Shown here piece after piece: positions 32,040-44,371 of a stretch of DNA of 64,000 nucleotides. This stretch comes from Akebia trifoliata (Eukaryota; Streptophyta; Magnoliopsida; Ranunculales; Lardizabalaceae). The position numbers and the translations under genes were made by a program. The stretch covers positions 28,869,169-28,933,168 of the forward strand of contig CM030715.1 in assembly GCA_017979445.1 (NCBI GenBank). The letters are read 5' to 3'. A model generated the notes under the pieces. That model was not told the origin of the DNA and did not search any database. It saw only the letters and a program-made list of their open reading frames with translations. How positions within the stretch are numbered: position 1 is the stretch's first letter; each line of letters starts with the position of its first letter.

Positions 32040-32770
32040 CACCCCCTTCTATGTTCTGATGAATATTTGAGATCCGTAATATTTTCAAAGTTATGAAATA
32101 CCAACTTAAATGGCCTTATCTTCAACCCCTATCCAATAACACCTCAATTTTCTCCCCAATACCCATCTTCAACGGTTCAACCTTTGGGGTAATTTTTTTA
32201 CTAATACTAATTAAAAGTTCTTTTATTAGGTAACCCTATCATTTTGGTTAATATATGAGATATCCCTACTTTTTAAAACTGATGACATGCCCCCCATGAC
32301 TTAAGGTCAAAGATGATAGACTAATGGAAAATAACATAAATCTTCTCATCTTCAACATTTAACCTAAAAACAAAATCCTTGAATTTTCTTCTAAAAATAA
32401 GTCAATTTCAAACTCTTTAACCTCTGTGGTAGGTTATTTTTAAACTTACGAATCTCATCTTAAATCCATCATTTTTAAGATCATCTTAATCCCTTGTAGA
32501 GAATATATGATTTTCCAAGGATTTCTACTACCTTTAACAAACAAAAAAATCGTTGATTTTTCTTTTCGAAATTAGTCATTTTTTTGTCCTTTTCATCTTC
32601 TATGGTGAATTATTTTTAAGTTATTGAACCTCACCTTCCATTATTTTCCATTTCATCTTAGTCATTTGTAGAAAATCATAGACTTTTTTTTCATCTAAAA
32701 TACAATCATTTTTTTCTTTTCAAAAATCTTATATTTTTCTTGAGGTTTGAGAGTTGAAAAGTAATTAGAA
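32040..32770. repeat. Dispersed repeat family R, copy
   Basis: Words GATGAATATTTGAGAT, GATGACATGCCCCC, CTTCAACATTTAACCTAAAAAC and CTTAATCCCTTGTAGA recur with changes at 51470-52330 and 58440-58560. Confidence 0.55.
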
Positions 32771-33109
32771 ATTTAGGATTGAAGAGAATTGTAATATTTG
32801 ATGTAAAGTAGGTACAAGGGACTGGTCCCATCCCAAAGAGTGTGGGGATATCATTGGATACCCACAAAAAAAAAAATGGAAAAGTGTTTTTTTGAGTTTT
32901 TGTGTGGAAAAGTTAGTTCTTAGAATTTTGTCTTTTACAACCCTGTGAAATTAGATCATGTTTTTGGCGGCCACAAATTGATGCTATAAGAGAACTTTTT
33001 TTAACTTAGTAAGGGAAGTTTTATTCCTTTTGAACAAGTCTTGGATTGGGACATATTAAATATCTTAAATGCCCTCAATTTTTTTAATCAAATAACTATA
33101 GCGACTGGA

Positions 33110-33537
33110 TTTTCGTGATGGAACAGATGGCCATGTGATATGGAGTCGCCACCATTCAATGAGTTAACTGGGTGTGAATGGCCACCCGATTTAATTTGAA
33201 TTTTAAAATATTTTACTTTTTCTAGCGAATTGACTTCGGGGAAGATCTAAGAATCAAAGATTCATATTCGGAAGTTCAATTGTGACTCGGGGAAGGTATT
33301 AGGAACCTCGACGCACCCGTTTACACGATTAACTATATACGTCACTTAGATTTTTGATTTACGATAATTATATATATATATATATAATATATATATATAT
33401 ATATTTTTATGTATAAATTATATATAGTGAACGGGTTCAATTTAGGTGAACCATAGGGATTTATTCCACTTATAGTTCGACAACTTTTAGCGCATGCTCC
33501 AACACCGCTTTTGATCACTCACTTAATAGTAATTAGG
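33110..33537 (-). repeat. LTR end fragment with (AT)n
   Basis: Contains GGAGTCGCCACCATTCAATGAG and GGTATTAGGAACCTCGACGCACCC, the same kind of words as around 13372 and 13477 inside LTR1. A TA microsatellite lies at 33370-33405. Confidence 0.5.
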
Positions 33538-33670
33538 TAATTATAAAGCATTCCACGAATTAATAAGGGCAACCCACACCATAGTCGAATTGCTTTGTCT
33601 TATATGGGTCAAGAATTTTGGCTTGAGCTGATTTTTGGAGAAGATAGTCTCTATGATGAGGTGATTATCC
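33538..33670. mobile_element. Left arm of a hairpin MITE split by a solo LTR
   Basis: AATTATAAAGCATTCCACGA, then ATTAATAAGGGCAACCCACACCA, pairs with 36638-36682. After it come GTCTTATATGGG and GAGCTGATTTTTGG...GATGAGGTGATTATCC, the hairpin words of the MITE family at 57.7-64 kb. The right arm begins after the solo LTR at 36588. Confidence 0.65.
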
Positions 33671-36587
33671 TGAAAGTGGCATCGATCCGTGGGGTGCAGA
33701 TCCATTTTTATTTTTTGGGAGTCACCACATAATTTTATGTTTTAGGAACCAAAAATTGACCTTAAACAAATAAACAATATTGAATCACAAAAAAAATAAT
33801 GGGTCTGGGGATCACATTACGAGATTAGAAGGTGTTATTGGTGTGCTGTCGCAAACAACCAAAAATAAAACCTATACTCCTAAAAAATACATATAGTGGT
33901 GCGAATAAGGATTCTTCCCACTGAGAGTATCTAGCCTAATTTTTATGCTACGTGAACAAGGAAGGAGATTTTGAGTATAACGAAAATAATTTTAAGAAGA
34001 ACAACTAAGGAACAATTCAAATAGAAGAATTGAAATCAATCAAAAGAACAAACATTGGTTTAAGTCAACATCCATCATAGAAATTTTACAATTAATCATT
34101 AATGCAAGTATATATCAATTCATAGTTTGAATATTCACCGTTAGAACTATTTTCCTATTTTTCCTTAGTTACAGTTAAATAGAAAATAGGCGATCTAATT
34201 AACCCTAACTATTAAATAACCCTAGATAAACGCTAAATGTTTAATCCAGTAATAGCCTTATGAATTAGATAGATCGATGAAGCTAAATAATACAAACACA
34301 AGTTTTTGTATTTAATTAGTCGAGCATTCTTCCTAAGATCTAATAATTTTTTATGCAACAAATCATTAAATCTTAGTTACTTCACAAATTAGAGGAATCA
34401 AACAATTACGGATTTGATATCTAACCTAGCAGTAGATTGCAACGAATAATAAGCTAGTAAGCCTCCTAGTAATTAAATGAGACAATCATGAAAATAAGCA
34501 TAGAAGAACATCCAATACTCAAAGTATACATTGAACAATAAAAATCAATTAGATCATACAGTTTGTATTGATTCCCAAGCTTATATTTCTTTCGACTAAT
34601 TATAAAAGTTTAGCCACACAAATCCATGATAAAATCTCAAAAGAGAAGTTAGAGAAAAGGGAGGAAGAGATGTCTTTCTCAACTTTTTTGATTTCTTCTC
34701 TCCTCTACAAGTTATTTTTTCCTTCTTAGAAGCTTACAAAATCTCCGAAAAATATTCTAAATCTTATCCTAAAATAACAATATCTAAATCTGACTAATTA
34801 AGAAAAAAATATTAAAAATAAAATAAATTCCTAATATAATCAGGAAAGTGGTGTTTTCAGTTGTAATTTTCGTGCACTAGAATTAGAGACTTCCAAAAAT
34901 CAAGCGCGTCAAATTCGCGTATCAAAATTGCACGCTAATGACGTTTTAGAACATCAACAGTAAAGGTATAGCAACTTCAAGTCCGATTTTGACCTTGATA
35001 GAGTTCGTATCTCTCAAAACTCAAAACATAAAAGTTGTAGGTCTTTTTCGTGGCGTTCTATATAATCTTGAATCATTTAAATCGGAGCTCGAATGAGAGA
35101 ATTATGCTTAGATTACGAAGTAATATTGAAATTATACAAAATCGCTCAACTAACTTCGTTTTGCACTTAACACCTCCATTGGCATCCTAAATCAAAATAA
35201 AAGAATAATGAGTACATTTAGGCATCAAATTTGTATAAAGAATTAAACATTAAAGGAGAAAAATATGGTATTTTGCATTCTTATCCGTTACACACCAATC
35301 CCATCCAACAAACGTCGATTTCTACTTTTCCCACAAATTTTACCTTGAAAAAAATGACCTAAAATTTAAAATAAAAAATTACCTTCTTTACTAAAGTAAT
35401 TGCGACGGTCGATTCCTTCAAAAACTAACGAAGAGCATTACTTATTTGAATCTTTTCGCTTTTATCTTCGTCGCTAGATCTACTTTTGATTTTCGAGGTG
35501 AGATTTTCTTCTCATAGATTTGAATATATATATTTTTTTACTTTTTTGGGTATTTTCAGAGTTTTTAGGTGTTTTAAGTGAAAAAATAGGGTTTAGGTAT
35601 TAGGTATGGACTTAAGACTTTAGAGTTTTGGGAAGTCTTAAGACAGTTTTTAATCTCTCTTTTCGAGTGTTTTACGTGACATCCGAATTTAAGTGGTGGA
35701 GGCTTATTTTCAAAGAGCTTTTGGGATATCAGGATTTAAGATTAGGTCTCTTAGAGATAAGGTTACGTTGTTTCAATTAGGTTTTATTTGAATTTTAAAT
35801 TTTGACTTATGTAAAATAAGAATTTTTAAAATTTTTGGAGAACTCTCCAATGGAGGGTTTTTATTAAATATCATGTGCCCCTCACTTAAGTAAATGGGCC
35901 ACCACTTAAAATTTGGTCTGTGGGCTTAATTAATTGATTTTATTTGTTCAAAAATTTTAATTTAATTTATTAAGATTTTATTTTATGTTAATAAATATTT
36001 TAATTATTAGTTTCAAAATTTTGAATTTTAAGGTTTGAAAATTATCGTTTTGCCCTCAAAGAGAACTTTTGCGTTGAGAGATTGTTTTTGAATGTTTTGA
36101 AATTAGTTTTTTTTTAAGAAATTCAATGAGAGTATCAGTTTATGTCACTTATGAATTTTTGGTGTGAAATGATCGTGAACCTTGTGAAGGCGTTTTCGTA
36201 ATTTTGTCAAATTTGATAAAAATTGGTAAAACAGTTTATTTGATTTTAGTTTATTATTTTATTTGTTCGAAAGGATTTCTTAAGTGTAATGTAAGCTCTA
36301 TGGATGTTCTGATAAAAGGGGTATTTTGATAATTTGATAAATTTTTTAATGATTTTTCTCGTAAAATTTATTTTTATCTCAAAATGATGATTTCTATGTT
36401 TTGGGTCATATTTTTCTAGTGTAGCATGGTTTCTAAAGTTTTGCTTACTTGAAATATCTCATCTAAATTTTCAAAACACATCTAGTAACAATAATTTTTT
36501 TTTAGAATATTCATCCATCATTGGGAATCGTCGCAATCGAGTTGACAAGTAGATTAATCAGGCGGTTGAAAAAATAGAATGTCTACA
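33671..36587 (-). repeat. Solo LTR related to LTR1, itself interrupted
   Basis: Minus strand starts TGTAGACATTCTATTTTTTC, then CCGCCTGATTAATC, at 36587 and ends CTTTCA at 33671. It matches LTR1 in order: GATCCGTGGGGTGCAGATCC, TGGGAGTCACCAC, GGGATCACATTACGAGATTAGAAGGTGTTA, and TCATTGGGAATCGTCGCAATCGAGTTGAC. Flanks are TATCC on the left and GATCC on the right, a 4 of 5 target duplication. About 1.45 kb of unrelated DNA (33838-35295) is inserted. Confidence 0.75.
33838..35295. mobile_element. Unclassified insertion inside the solo LTR
   Basis: Aligning the solo LTR with LTR1 shows the match stops after GAAGGTGTTA (33829-33838) and resumes near CACCAATCCCATCC (35292). The inserted block opens TTGGTGTGCTGTCGCAAACA and closes near GTTACACACCAA, giving 8-9 base inverted ends. 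The opening is followed by GGTGCGAATAAGGATTCTTCCCACTGAGAG, a word common at the start of plant LTR-type repeats. No coding frame and no clear target duplication. Confidence 0.55.
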
Positions 36588-36682
36588 GATCCTCACAAAA
36601 AATAGAATGTCTACAGATCCATATAAGAAAAAATAATTTAGCTTTGGTGTGGGTTGCCCTTATTAATTCGTGGGTTGCTTTT
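36588..36682. mobile_element. Right arm of the split hairpin MITE
   Basis: GATCCTCACAAAAAAT continues the hairpin interrupted at 33670. TCCATATAAGA and TGGTGTGGGTTGCCCTTATT, then AATTCGTGGG, pair with the left arm. The first 28 bases repeat the LTR end (AGAATGTCTACAGATCC twice, at about 36577-36593 and 36605-36621). Confidence 0.6.
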
Positions 36683-37980
36683 ATAATTGCCCATAGTAAA
36701 TTGGAACCCATGATTTAACTTGATAAAATGTGTGTTCATGTGTCGTTCTTAAGGCTTATTGAAATTTTGCAAGGTGAGGCGAGTTGACTCACTTGAACTT
36801 ATAACCACTTACAATTGTACCAATTTTACTCAAGATCTAAATTGAATCGAGTTGGCACGTGATTATTAAATAAATTTGATTTTTCTTGTAATCATAGAAT
36901 CATTGTATCCAACTCAATTATCGAACTTCAAATATCTGAATTTTCTACTTTTGAGTTGTAGAGCTGACTCAAAAGTTAAAAGCATAAAGATTCAATTTTT
37001 GCAATTAAAATTGATCAAGAGGTTTTGCACACCTTAAATCGTTGAGTCAACTTGGTAGCGTTGACAAACATGGAGGATCAAGACATTTTAACAATCCATT
37101 ATCATTATTTCCCAACATAGTCATGGTGATCCGGATTTCATGAATATTCAATTGAATTTGAAGAAATCTCCTCTTCTAAAAAAAAAAACACACACACACA
37201 CAATCAATCATACACCCCTTTCTAAGACTCGTTGAATTAATATTATCACCACAAACAAAAGTTTATCAATACGAGCAATGTGCTCAAATCCTCACCAATC
37301 AAACAATCCAAAGAATAAACACATACAATAATGGAATGGCCTAAAACGCATGCCCAAAATCCCCGACTCTTATATTCAAATGGATGTGCAATCCACAAAA
37401 TTGATATCATAACAATTTGTAAACTCTCCAATTTGATTGAACAAACCTGAGAGCTCAATCGAATTTAGTAAGGAAAGAGGAATTTGGGAGAATTTTAATC
37501 AATTGAGTAGGACCCATTTTAAGTAAGATCAAGTAGATCAAGGGAATATTAAAATTTCAATTTTATTATGTCCTTTTAGAGTCTGTTCTTTACAGAAGCC
37601 ACATCCAGTAGAAGTTTGTTTGTTACAAAAGTACATAAGTCAGAAATTGATGTTCGTTTGATAGTTTTTTATTGCTGGATTTTGGTAAAATGATCAAAAT
37701 ACCCTTAATGTTGATTATACACCTAGAATGCACTACCAGAATACCTTAATAAATATATAATTACAATATATAAATAATAATAATAATAATAATAATTAAT
37801 GTATATTAAAAAATTATAAAAATAATTCTTTTCAATTTAAATAAAATTTTTAAATTTTATAATTCTATCAAAATTTTAGCAGCATCTCCTTTTAAAAATG
37901 AACATATAATAAAGAAACTACATACATAATACACAATCCAACATCCACATAAAGATGATCGGTGTTTTAGTAATAAAACA
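36683..37980. other. Intergenic, no gene seen
   Basis: AT-rich, no convincing coding frame. A short (CA)n lies at 37189-37202 and a (TAA)n at about 37770-37796. Confidence 0.5.
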
Positions 37981-37984
37981 GTGA

Positions 37985-38530
37985 TGATGAATTACTTTTG
38001 ATCTTGATAGTAAAGATGAAGGGTATTTTGATTATTTTATTTTATTTTTTAAGGTTAATTTTAATTGAAAATTTGATTAAAGATGAAGGGTATTTTGGTA
38101 ATTCCATTTTATTTTTTAAGATTAAGTTTGGTTGAAAATTTGATTAAAGATAAATGGTATTTTGGAATATGAAGGGTGCTTTGGTAAAGATGAAAGGTAT
38201 TTTGATAATTCCTTTTTATTTTTAAAGGTTATGTTTGGTTGGAAATTTGATTAAAGATGAAAGGTATTTTAGTAAAGATGAAGGGCATTTTAAAAGAGGA
38301 AGGGTATTTTGATAATTGGTAAAGATGAAGGGTATTTTGGAAGATAAATGATATTTTGGTAAAGTTGAATGGTATTTTGGTAATTCCCTTTTTTTTTTTA
38401 GGTTAAGTTTGGTTGAAAATTTGATTAAAAATGAAGGGTATTTTGGTAAAGATGAAGGGTATTTTAGTAATCTTATTTCATTTTTGAATGTTAAGTTTGG
38501 TTGGATATTTGATTAAAGATGAAATGTATT
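37985..38530. repeat. Minisatellite based on GATGAAGGGTATTTTGGTAA
   Basis: At least a dozen degenerate copies of GATGAAGGGTATTTTGGTAA, interspersed with AAGTTTGGTTGAAAATTTGATTAAA units. Higher-order period is about 80-110 bases. Confidence 0.85.
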
Positions 38531-39870
38531 TTGATAACTATACTTGAGCAGTTTTACGTTTTTGACTTCTCGCAAATGCCATTTGAAGAAGTTCCTCTTA
38601 GACGACTTCTTTTAAGAGCTACTTTTGGACTTCGATTGAAATCTGTGGGACTCAAAAAAGTCCAAACGAGCATTATTTATCTGACTTTTTTGACTTAAAA
38701 GTATTAAAAAAAAAAAAAACTGGCTCTTGAAACTCAAACAAACAGGGCCTTAGTAACTAATGGCCAAGCAAAAACTTGCCTAGCCGTTAGTCACCTAAAA
38801 GACATGCCATCTTTTGTTTTGAAATTTATTTGGTTGTTGAACATGCCGTTTTTGCACCGAATTCCACTCACCTGCATACAAGGCAATTTTGTTTTGACCT
38901 TCACTCACATAAAGCCAATTCAGTTGGATAGTTACAAGCCCATGTGTGCACGAGATTTGATTAAGGAAACAACCATTTAAACATTCCCTAATTGGCTTAT
39001 TCCTTAAGAAAACCCTCTACACTTCCCACAATGCCCATGTATTAGTCTTGTCCTAATTTTTCCTACCATGATTTCCTTGTAATCTTTTCATTCTTTTAAT
39101 CTTGACTACAAATCCTATTTGGTCCCCACTTGAGTTGAATTACCTCTTTAACCTCATTTTGTTAAGATTTATTAGAATGTGATTTACTTTTATACCCCCT
39201 AATCTTTTCCATAATTCAAGAAGGTTTCCTTGAGATTCTATGGAATTTGACAATATTTCAGGAGTCATGACCATTTTGTCCTCTAAAAGAATGCTTTAGA
39301 ACTTGTGTGGAAAGACACTCTTATCATTAGGTTACGAGATGTATTAACTAGAAAGTCTAAAAACCAAGCATCAAATTATATACCACTTGATCAAGTTATC
39401 TTAGGATCAACCTAAAGTCAAGGGTCTTAGAATACTTTAGCCCTTCCAATGAATTCTCTAGAACCTTGTTGTCTTTTACAATCCTATCCTTGATCATCAT
39501 GATTGTTATAACTCACATGGGGTGTAAAAGACAATAAAAAAACATATGATGAAGGGTAATTGATGTCATTCTTTTAGGCTTTCTTAGAAATATTGAGAAC
39601 TCTAAGAATAATCTAGATAGTTTATCCTCAATGACATCCAAAAATCTTATAAATAAGATCCCTATCTAAGGAAAATGAAAGGATTAGATCAAGTGTTTCA
39701 AAACTCTGTTAATTTTATTTTTTGAAATCTTCCAACAATCCAAATTTCTACCTACTTGATTCTCTACTCTTCTTAGAAGCCAAAAATAAGAGAAAAAAAG
39801 AAGAGAATGCCAAGGTAGAATGTGACATTTATATTTCTACTTTTATAGTTATTTCCCATAATTCTCCCTT
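38531..39870. other. Intergenic, no gene seen
   Basis: No coding support. A small inverted repeat TTGTCTTTTACA...TGTAAAAGACAA lies at about 39470-39535. Confidence 0.5.
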
Positions 39871-39875
39871 TCTAT

Positions 39876-40072
39876 TATTAACTGTTGCAGAAAAGTATAT
39901 CTTCTTCATTAATTATTGTAATAGTTAAATACAGAAATCTCATCAGTTGAGATCCTAAAATATAGGACAGTTGAAAACTAATTCCTAAAACTAAGGGAGA
40001 ATAAGTTTGAATAAGAGCATATATTGAACAAGTCAATTCCCTTTACAACTGATTGTTGATAAGCCTCTAATA
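39876..40072 (-). repeat. 3' LTR of copia-2
   Basis: Plus-strand ends are TATTAACTG and CCTCTAATA; on the element strand it reads TATTAGAGG...CAGTTAATA. 197 bases, about 96% identical to 44372-44568. Confidence 0.92.
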
Positions 40073-40084
40073 TGCCCCCTCAAG
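40073..40084 (-). other. Polypurine tract of copia-2
   Basis: Minus strand CTTGAGGGGGCA abuts the 3' LTR. Confidence 0.8.
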
Positions 40085-40620
40085 ATGGAACTCGTGAGAG
40101 AACTCCAATCTTGGATTTGAGATCAAGAAAACGAGCACGTGGAAGAGGTTTAATGAGTACATCAGCAAGTTGGTCTGCGGAAGGCACATGAGCAACTCGA
40201 AAGACTCCATTTTGGACTTGATCCCGAATGAAGTGGAAATCAATTGCAACATGTTTCATTCGTGAGTGAAACACTGGATTTGAGCAGAGTTAAGTGGCAC
40301 CTACATTGTCACATTATATAATTGGGCAGCAAGGGAGCGAGATGCCAAGGTTAGTAAAAAGATAATCGAGCCAATTGAGTTCTGCTGCTGTATTAGTCAC
40401 CGACCTATATTCAGCTTCAGTGGACGATCTAGTAATAGTTTTCTGTTTCTTAGAGCTCTAGGAGACAGGATTGTGACCAAGGTAGACGACATAGGCACTG
40501 ATGGAAGAAAAATCGTCCTTGTCTCCTGCCCAGTCAACATCAGAGAAGGCTTGTAAAGGCAATGGGAGATCACGATACATATGATCTGAAAAGGCATGTA
40601 GTTGTAATTGTGAATGACGG
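40080..40620 (-). pseudogene. copia-2 RNase H
   Basis: Read across stops: AFSDVDWAGDKDDFSS with the first acidic residues, STEAEYRSV with the Glu, a CDN word, then [22 protein letters not shown] and [15 protein letters not shown]. The order is that of copia RNase H. At least three in-frame stops. Confidence 0.8.
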
Positions 40621-40625
40621 TATAT

Positions 40626-41738
40626 CTATAGGCCTTCATTGACAGCGCCATAGAGATATCTTAGTAGATGTTTAACAAACATCCAATGCTCAGTTGTTGG
40701 AGTGTGCATATACTGAGAGAGCTCGTTGACAGCAAATGCAAGATCAGATCTTGTAATCAGGAGATATTGGAGGCTGCTAACAATGGTCTGGTACTCTGTG
40801 GGATCTGTTAAAGGGGTCCTCGACTTTAACATCATAGGTGGGCTTCTTGGAATCGGAGTGAGCACAGGTTTGGCTTCAGTCATTTTAGTTCGGGCCAAGA
40901 TATCCAAGATGTATCTCCGTTGAGAGAGTAAGATGCCATGCTTATTTGGTACTACTTTCACACCCAAGAAATAGGACAATTGACCTAAATCTTTGAGGGA
41001 AAATCGTTGAGCGAGAGCACTAACAAAAGAATCCACTGTCTGAGTATTTTTACCAGTGATGATTAAACCATCCACATATACAAGGATATAAATCATATGA
41101 CCAGCCATAGTGAGAACAAACAAAGAAGTGTCAGCATGTGAATTTTTGAATCCAGACTAAGGGAGGAAAGTGCGAAGTTCTTGATATCATGCCCGAGGTG
41201 CTTGTTTGAGACCATAGATTATTTTTCGAAGTTTGCAGACATAGGATGGATGCTCTTGATTAACAAAGCCAGGTGGTTGTTGCATGAAGACAATTTCGGA
41301 GAGGTGTCCTTGAAGAAATGCATTATTTACATCTAGTCGGCGTAATGTCCAACCTCGAGAGATGGCAAGGCTGAGGACAACCCGCATTGTTGTTGGCTTT
41401 ACAATTGGACTGAAAGTGTCTAGACAATCAACTCCGGGGCGTTGGTGAAAGCCCTTTGCTACTAAACGTGCATTGAACCTGTCAATAGAGCCATCAGAGT
41501 TACGTTTAATACGAAAAATCCATCCCATTATATTCTGGTTGGAGGCAAGTGGTACAAGGTCCAAAGTGCCATTTCGAACTAAAGCATCATACTCAGCAGA
41601 CATTGCCTTACGCCATTGAGGATCATTAAGTGCTTTAGTCACTAATGTTGGTTCAATATCATTGGATTTTGCGAGCTGGGTGTGAAGATTCAATTTCTTG
41701 ATGGGCTTATAAATGTGGTTCTTGGCTCTTGTGATCAT
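40626..41738 (-). pseudogene. copia-2 reverse transcriptase with altered active site
   Basis: Part one (41187-41738) runs from the linker [18 protein letters not shown] through [35 protein letters not shown] and [26 protein letters not shown] to [10 protein letters not shown], where a TGA replaces the usual Trp. Part two (40626-41123 plus lead-in) has ILVYVDGLIITG, where the second catalytic Asp of YVDD is Gly. RFSLKDLGQLSYFLGVKV and LQYLLITRSDLAFAV follow. The D-to-G change would abolish polymerase activity even without the stop. Confidence 0.88.
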
Positions 41739-43062
41739 AGAATGAGTTGGAATTGGAGCAGATTGTGGTTGTTGATGTTGTGGTGATGGTAGGTTAGTTA
41801 TGGATTAGGTTGGAGTGGGCAATGTGGGCATGTGTGTGGCATCTGTTTGGGCGTCTGAAGGTGGACTGGAGGATTGAGCGGGCACGGCAGCTGATGTTGG
41901 AGCTTCACACTGGAGGTGCTAATGGAGAACAACTTTAGATAGTAGTGTGAGTGACGGTTGATGAGTAGGTGACACAACCCAAATAGGTGAAGGTATCCAA
42001 ATGGTTATGAGGCTAGATGAAGAACATGAAGGCTTACTGAACAGTGAGGCATAGGGAAATTGAGACCCAACGAATTTGACATGCCTAGAGACATAGATTT
42101 TTGAAGTTGATGGAACTAGACAGTAGTAGGCACTTTGGGTGAGAGAGTAGCCAAGAAAAACACAAGGTTTGGACCGGGACTCTAACTTGTGTGAAGTGTA
42201 AGGCCTCAGCCAAGGATAGCATAAGCAGCCAAAATTTTTTAATTTGGAGAAATTTGGCAAAGTTTGGAAAAAAATTTAGAATGGGGAGAAGAGATTTAAG
42301 GTGGGTATGGGCATTCGGTTTATGAGATATACGGATGTGGCAAAGGCATAAGGCTAATAGGAAAGGGGTAAGGAAGCATGTAAGAGTAAAGCAAGGCCTG
42401 TTTCAACGATATGAAGGTGCCTTCTTTCAAAGAATCCATTGTGTGCAGGTGTGTGTGGTGAAGTAGTTAGATGTGAGATACCAGATGTAAAGAGGAAATT
42501 AGCTAGGGCAATGTACTCACCACCATTGTTGGTGTATAAAGTTTTAATGGATGAATGAAAGTGATTTTCTGTAATAGCTTTGAATCTTATAAAAACTATC
42601 TTGACTTCGGATTTGTGTTTGAGTGGATAAAATCAAATGTACTTAGTGAAATGATCAATGCAGATTACATAGTATTTGAAGCCATTGGTTGATAAAGTTG
42701 GAGAGGTCCAAACATCCGAAAATATGATGTCAAGTGGTTGAGTAGAGACAATAGAAGATTTGGAAAATGACAATTTGTGGCTTTTATTGCATAGACAAGC
42801 ATTACAAGAAAAATCAGAAGACAATAAAGAAGATAATCCTAAATTATTGCTAGAAACAACGTGTTTGAAAACAGGAAAAACCGGATGTCCTAGTCCGTGA
42901 TGCTAGTCGAAGGAGGTGGTCTTTATTGTGAAAAAAACAATCAATGGAGAGGATGTTGGCCACTCATAAACACCATCTTTAGTGTGTCTTGTCAGCAGCG
43001 TTGTCCCTGTGTGAAGTCCCTTCACAAGAAAAGAGTTTGGTAAGAATTCTATAGAAACTTTG
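41739..43062 (-). pseudogene. copia-2 integrase, decayed
   Basis: 42633-42824 holds CNACLCNKSHKLSFSKS, the CC half of the zinc finger, and LDIIFSDVWTSPTLS with IDHFTKYI, the start of the core. Further on, out of one frame, TNNGGEYIALANFL marks the second Asp and HNGFFERRHLHIVE the Glu block. 41919-42260 (FSKLKNFGCLCYPWLRPYTSHKLESRS) is the usual C-terminal part. Several stops and frame changes. Confidence 0.75.
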
Positions 43063-44294
43063 TTAGAGCTGCAAAACTGAGATATAGAAATTAGATTCTA
43101 CACAAAGAACATTATCTAATTTAAATGTGTTATGAGGAGTGTGAAGAGGAGTGGAACCAGTATGAGTGATGGGAAGATTGGTGTCATCTCTTATCATGAT
43201 GTCATCATTGCCCATGTCAGGTGTATGCAGTGAGAGGTTACTGAGGTCAGAGGTGACATGGTGAGATGCACCGCTATCCAGAAGCCATGATGGATTGGTG
43301 CAAGATGGGCTTGTTGTTGCCATGGAGGATTGGTTGGAGGTGTGGTGGATGTGAGAGATGTATGGATTGGTACTGGACGAAAGGAAGGGCATCGTTTGGC
43401 AGTGTGGCCTTGGATTTTACAGATCTGACAATTACCAAGATATGGTCTTGGAGTAGGTCGAGGGCCGTGTCAGGAGGAGGAACTGGCATTTGTAGTAGCA
43501 GGTGGACGAGGGGCAGAGGGATATGGGTTATGCCAGTTGGTGTTGGTGGTGTGTTGAGGACTAAAGGGGTGCCAAGTTTTATGGGATTTGTATGTGGGAT
43601 TGGCAGTGGCTGGAAAAGGATGCTGCTCGGGTATGGCTGATTGAAGAGAGACTTCAAAGTTTAAAAGCTTTTCATGAAGTTCGTCAAAGGTAATGGAGTT
43701 GTCTCGTGCTTGGACAGCTCAGACTAATTCTTTGTAGTCATCGCTGAGACCATCAAGAATTTTATCTATGATTTCTTCTTCATCAGTTGGAGCTCCAAGA
43801 AGAGCAAGATCATCTGTTCTGGTTTTGATAGTTTGCATAAATTTAGTGATGGTAAGGGAACCTTTTACTATGTTTTTGAGTTGATTTTTCATTTGTTTGA
43901 TGCGGCCACGAGATGGTTTGGCATAGATGTTGGCTAAGATGGTATAGGCCTGTCTAGAGGTTTTGGCTTGGGCTATGAATGGTATGATGGTGGGTGAAAT
44001 GGAACCAATGATGGCATTAAGTATCAATTGATCCTGACGGGTCCAGAGAACATATATGGGATTGGATCTGGTGGTATTTGATTCTGTGATGGTGGTTGAC
44101 GAGCATGGGTTGGTTCCATCAACATAGCCAAGTAGATCATAGCCAATAAAGAGACTTTGGAACTGTAGTTTCTAGGAGAGGTGATTGATGGAGGTTAATT
44201 TGAGAGGAGTTTGTGCAGCAACATTAATGCTGACAAGAGTTTGGTTTGGTTCATTTGTATTGATTATCGTTGGATTGGTGGTTTCAGTGGCCAT
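43063..44294 (-). pseudogene. copia-2 gag, zinc knuckle and protease
   Basis: Gag starts with ATG at 44294 (MATETTNPT). It continues through a stop to DQLILNAIIGSISPTIIPFIA, then AYTILANIYAKPSRGRIKQMK, the copia capsid region, ending at a stop at 43719. A CX2CX4HX4C zinc knuckle reads CQICKIQGHTAKRC near 43420. The protease motif WLLDSGASHHVTSDLS lies at about 43250-43300. Stops separate all of these. Confidence 0.82.
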
Positions 44295-44359
44295 GAGTTA
44301 AAGAACAGGGAAGAGAAGGTGAGATAGAAGAGAAAAAAAAAATTGTGGATCGATTTATA

Positions 44360-44371
44360 GCTTTGATACCA
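44360..44371 (-). other. Primer-binding site of copia-2
   Basis: Minus strand TGGTATCAAAGC directly follows the LTR. It is one base from the initiator tRNA-Met primer site TGGTATCAGAGC used by most plant copia elements. Confidence 0.88.

Noticed and set aside
43266..43640. 124-residue plus-strand frame
   Set aside because: Antisense to copia-2 gag/protease; composition (Gly, Trp, Arg) is that of a reversed Pro/Ser/Thr-rich gag.
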